Source: Tigheibacillus halophilus
GTDB taxonomy: Bacteria > Bacillota > Bacilli > Bacillales > Amphibacillaceae
Assembly: GCF_042683165.1 (NCBI RefSeq)
Contig: NZ_JBHUIZ010000006.1
Coordinates: 394,741 to 458,740 of the forward strand
Length of the DNA: 64,000 bases
Reading direction: 5' to 3'
Made by a program: the position numbers and the translations under genes. The notes beneath the pieces are model-generated. The model worked only from the letters and a program-made list of their open reading frames with translations, did no database searches and was not told where the DNA came from. Positions 62,515-64,000 of the stretch are shown piece after piece (positions within the stretch are counted from its first letter, which is position 1; every line of letters begins with the position of its first letter).

Positions 62515-63360
62515 ATGATTATCAATCACAATATGTCAGCACTTAACACACATCGTCAATTGAGTGCCAACAACAATGCAGTACAAAATTCTTTGGAGAA
62601 GCTTTCTTCAGGTCTTAAAATCAACAAAGCTGGGGATGACGCAGCTGGACTGGCTATTTCCGAGAAAATGCGTGGTCAGATTCGTGGATTGGATATGGCT
62701 TCCAAGAATGCGCAGGATGGCGTTTCACTAATTCAAACTGCTGAAGGTGCCTTAAATGAAACTCATAGCATTCTTCAAAGAATGCGCGAGTTAGCTGTTC
62801 AATCTTCAAACGACACCAATAATGATACTGACCGTAAAGAGCTTCAAAAGGAAATGAACCAGTTGCTTGAAGAGGTTGACAGAATTTCTAATGATACACA
62901 ATTCAACACAAAGGACCTCCTAAAAGGTGATTTTAAGGCCAAGTTCCATATCGGTGCCAACGAAGGGCAATCCATTGAACTTGAAATTGGTAAAATGGGT
63001 ACTGAAGGACTTGAAATTAGTGAATTGACAGTGGAGGATGTAGACGCAGAGAATGCTGAAGGTGGAATTATGACGCAAAGTGGAGCAGATGAAGCCATTA
63101 CAACAATCAATAATGCGATTGAAAAAGTTTCGGCTGAGCGTTCCAAACTAGGTGCATATCAAAATCGCCTTGAGCATACTATCAACAACCTGGGAACTTC
63201 TTCTGAAAACCTAACTGCTGCGGAATCACGTATTCGTGACGTAGATATGGCGAAAGAAATGATGAATTTCACTAAAAACAACATACTTTCCCAAGCAGCA
63301 CAATCTATGTTGGCTCAAGCAAATCAGCAGCCACAGGGAGTATTGCAACTACTACGTTAA
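62515..63360 (+). CDS. hag: Flagellin Hag
   Basis: 281 aa from ATG 62515, eight bases after ATGGAGG; the frame runs 13 codons further upstream across the leader. N-terminal D0/D1 (MIINHNMSALNTHRQLSANN; SSGLKINKAGDDAAGLAISE; ELAVQSSNDTN) and C-terminal D1/D0 (NRLEHTINNLGTSSENLTAAES; SMLAQANQQPQGVLQLLR). The variable middle is very short, so the filament would lack large outer domains. Exported by the flagellar apparatus; probably co-transcribed with csrA from the SigD promoter. Confidence 0.97.
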   Translation: MIINHNMSALNTHRQLSANNNAVQNSLEKLSSGLKINKAGDDAAGLAISEKMRGQIRGLDMASKNAQDGVSLIQTAEGALNETHSILQRMRELAVQSSNDTNNDTDRKELQKEMNQLLEEVDRISNDTQFNTKDLLKGDFKAKFHIGANEGQSIELEIGKMGTEGLEISELTVEDVDAENAEGGIMTQSGADEAITTINNAIEKVSAERSKLGAYQNRLEHTINNLGTSSENLTAAESRIRDVDMAKEMMNFTKNNILSQAAQSMLAQANQQPQGVLQLLR

Positions 63361-63391
63361 TTATTAGTGTAAAAAGAAGAAGGCCCTGGAA

Positions 63392-63415
63392 TGGTGCTTA
63401 CCCCAAAAAGTTAAA
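63392..63415 (-). mobile_element. IS3-family terminal inverted repeat (one end)
   Basis: TGGTGCTTACCCCAAAAAGT from 63392 resembles IS150-group ends (TG-ACTGACCCC-AAAAGTT). It lies 8 bp outside the transposase remnant's stop codon. The other end is not in the window. Confidence 0.55.
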
Positions 63416-63422
63416 GTTTTTA

Positions 63423-63938
63423 TTATGCAGCTGATTGGCTGGATTGAGTTCGATATTGGAATGGACTCAATCCAGCTAATTTTTCTTTTGATCGTTCATA
63501 GTTGTACCAGTTGATATATTCTTCTATTCGCCTTTTTAATTCTCAATAGCTTACTAATCCCCATAATACATTTCCTGTTTTAAAATTCTCCATCGAAGCA
63601 TTGTCTGCGTAAGTTGCTTTGCGTGACATGCTTTGAAAAATTTTATTTTCTTTTAATGTTTTTATCCATTTATTGTGCGGGTAATGTGAGCCTTAATCGG
63701 AATGGATAGGGGTGCGATAGGTTACATGGTTCTTTATTATCTCTATCGTTGCTCTTAAAGGTTTCATGACAAGATCTAAGGTTGGACGTTTCTTGATATC
63801 AAACGCATTAACTTCTCCGTTATAAAGATCTAGAATTGGGTGGAAATATAATTTCTCTCCACCTAAATATTTGAATTCTGTAATGTCGGTTACTAATTTT
63901 TGAAGAGGTATGGGTGTGGAAAAACGGCGAAATAGGGT
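63423..63938 (-). pseudogene. Decayed IS3-family (IS150 group) transposase OrfB, 5' truncated
   Basis: Reverse-strand translation gives KLVTDITEFKYLGGEKLYFH, PILDLYNGEVNAFDIKKRPT, YRTPIHSD-stop-GSHYPHNKW, IFQSMSRKATYADNASMENF and WYNYERSKEKLAGLSPFQYR, the integrase core of IS150-type transposases. Lesions: a TAA in place of Gln in HSDQG, a frameshift and short deletion after SMENF, and an in-frame TGA before ELKRRIEEYI. The 5' part stops matching near 63938. It is not functional. Confidence 0.85.
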
Positions 63939-64000
63939 TTGTCAAATTAAGTGTGTAAGTCCCAACCTACTCCAGGTATTTTAAAACCCTATCTTTTAAA
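63939..64000. other. Possible end of a second insertion sequence
   Basis: GTCAAATTAAGTGTGTAAGT at 63941-63960 resembles outer ends of IS256-type elements from memory. It starts where the IS3-type transposase homology breaks off. Too little sequence remains to be sure. Confidence 0.25.

Noticed and set aside
1..64000. tRNA, rRNA or prophage genes
   Set aside because: No cloverleaf-like sequence, rRNA-like stretch, integrase or phage structural gene was recognised on either strand by reading.

Overview
The window looks like chromosomal DNA of a low-GC Gram-positive bacterium of the family Bacillaceae (Oceanobacillus/Virgibacillus/Terribacillus-like; the genus is a guess). Reasons: strong AGGAGG-type ribosome binding sites, frequent TTG/GTG starts, CcpA cre-like sites, a GlpP antiterminator, sigma-D-type flagellin control, CsaB/TagO/LytR-CpsA-Psr cell-wall genes and lipoproteins with Gram-positive lipoboxes.

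Region 1 (1-14.0 kb) is an amino-sugar/sialic acid island: a PTS permease and nanE with a divergent RpiR regulator; an AraC regulator followed by a sugar ABC importer (binding protein plus two permeases, no ATPase), a Gfo/Idh/MocA oxidoreductase and a YhcH-family protein; a ROK kinase with two overlapping GntR/FCD regulators; and a divergent nanA followed by a sodium:solute symporter. The gene set resembles the 2,7-anhydro-Neu5Ac cluster of gut Firmicutes. Region 2 (14.2-18.7 kb) is a nucleoside salvage operon (ribokinase, nucleoside hydrolase, DcuC-type transporter, LacI regulator) with a perfect 18-bp operator-like palindrome.

Region 3 (18.7-32.3 kb) is mostly cell-envelope polymer genes: a GH26-like secreted protein, CsaB, a DUF5693-like membrane protein, a small membrane protein of 59 aa, a glycosyltransferase, a TagO-like transferase, then ung, an MFS transporter with a TIM-barrel partner, an LCP ligase and a TagA-like transferase. 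The small trio DUF1659/DUF2922/YvrJ follows. Region 4 (27.5-45.5 kb, overlapping region 3) is a proposed GlpP regulon: four leader terminators sharing a GAGAAT-N-GAGA-type box precede the MFS/TIM-barrel pair, a PhoU + Na/Pi cotransporter pair, a Ugp-like ABC importer, and a second TIM-barrel gene with a HAD phosphatase; glpP itself, a glycerophosphodiesterase and an SGNH esterase follow. Together they suggest scavenging of glycerophosphodiesters (phospholipid or teichoic acid debris) under CcpA and GlpP control.

Region 5 (45.7-62 kb) holds a Tat-exported gluconate-dehydrogenase-like pair with its own tatA, a complete oligopeptide ABC transporter, a two-component system with a TctA-type carrier, and a secreted YdcF/FIMAH protein. 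Region 6 (62-64 kb) is csrA-hag with a sigma-D promoter and a CsrA site in the hag leader, followed by a decayed IS3-family transposase.

The most unusual structural signal is a pair of non-coding arrays (about 20583-20789 and 58360-58513) in which the core TGACAAGT recurs every 21 bp, with variable spacers, in the same sense as the flanking genes. I see no tRNA, rRNA or CRISPR in the window.
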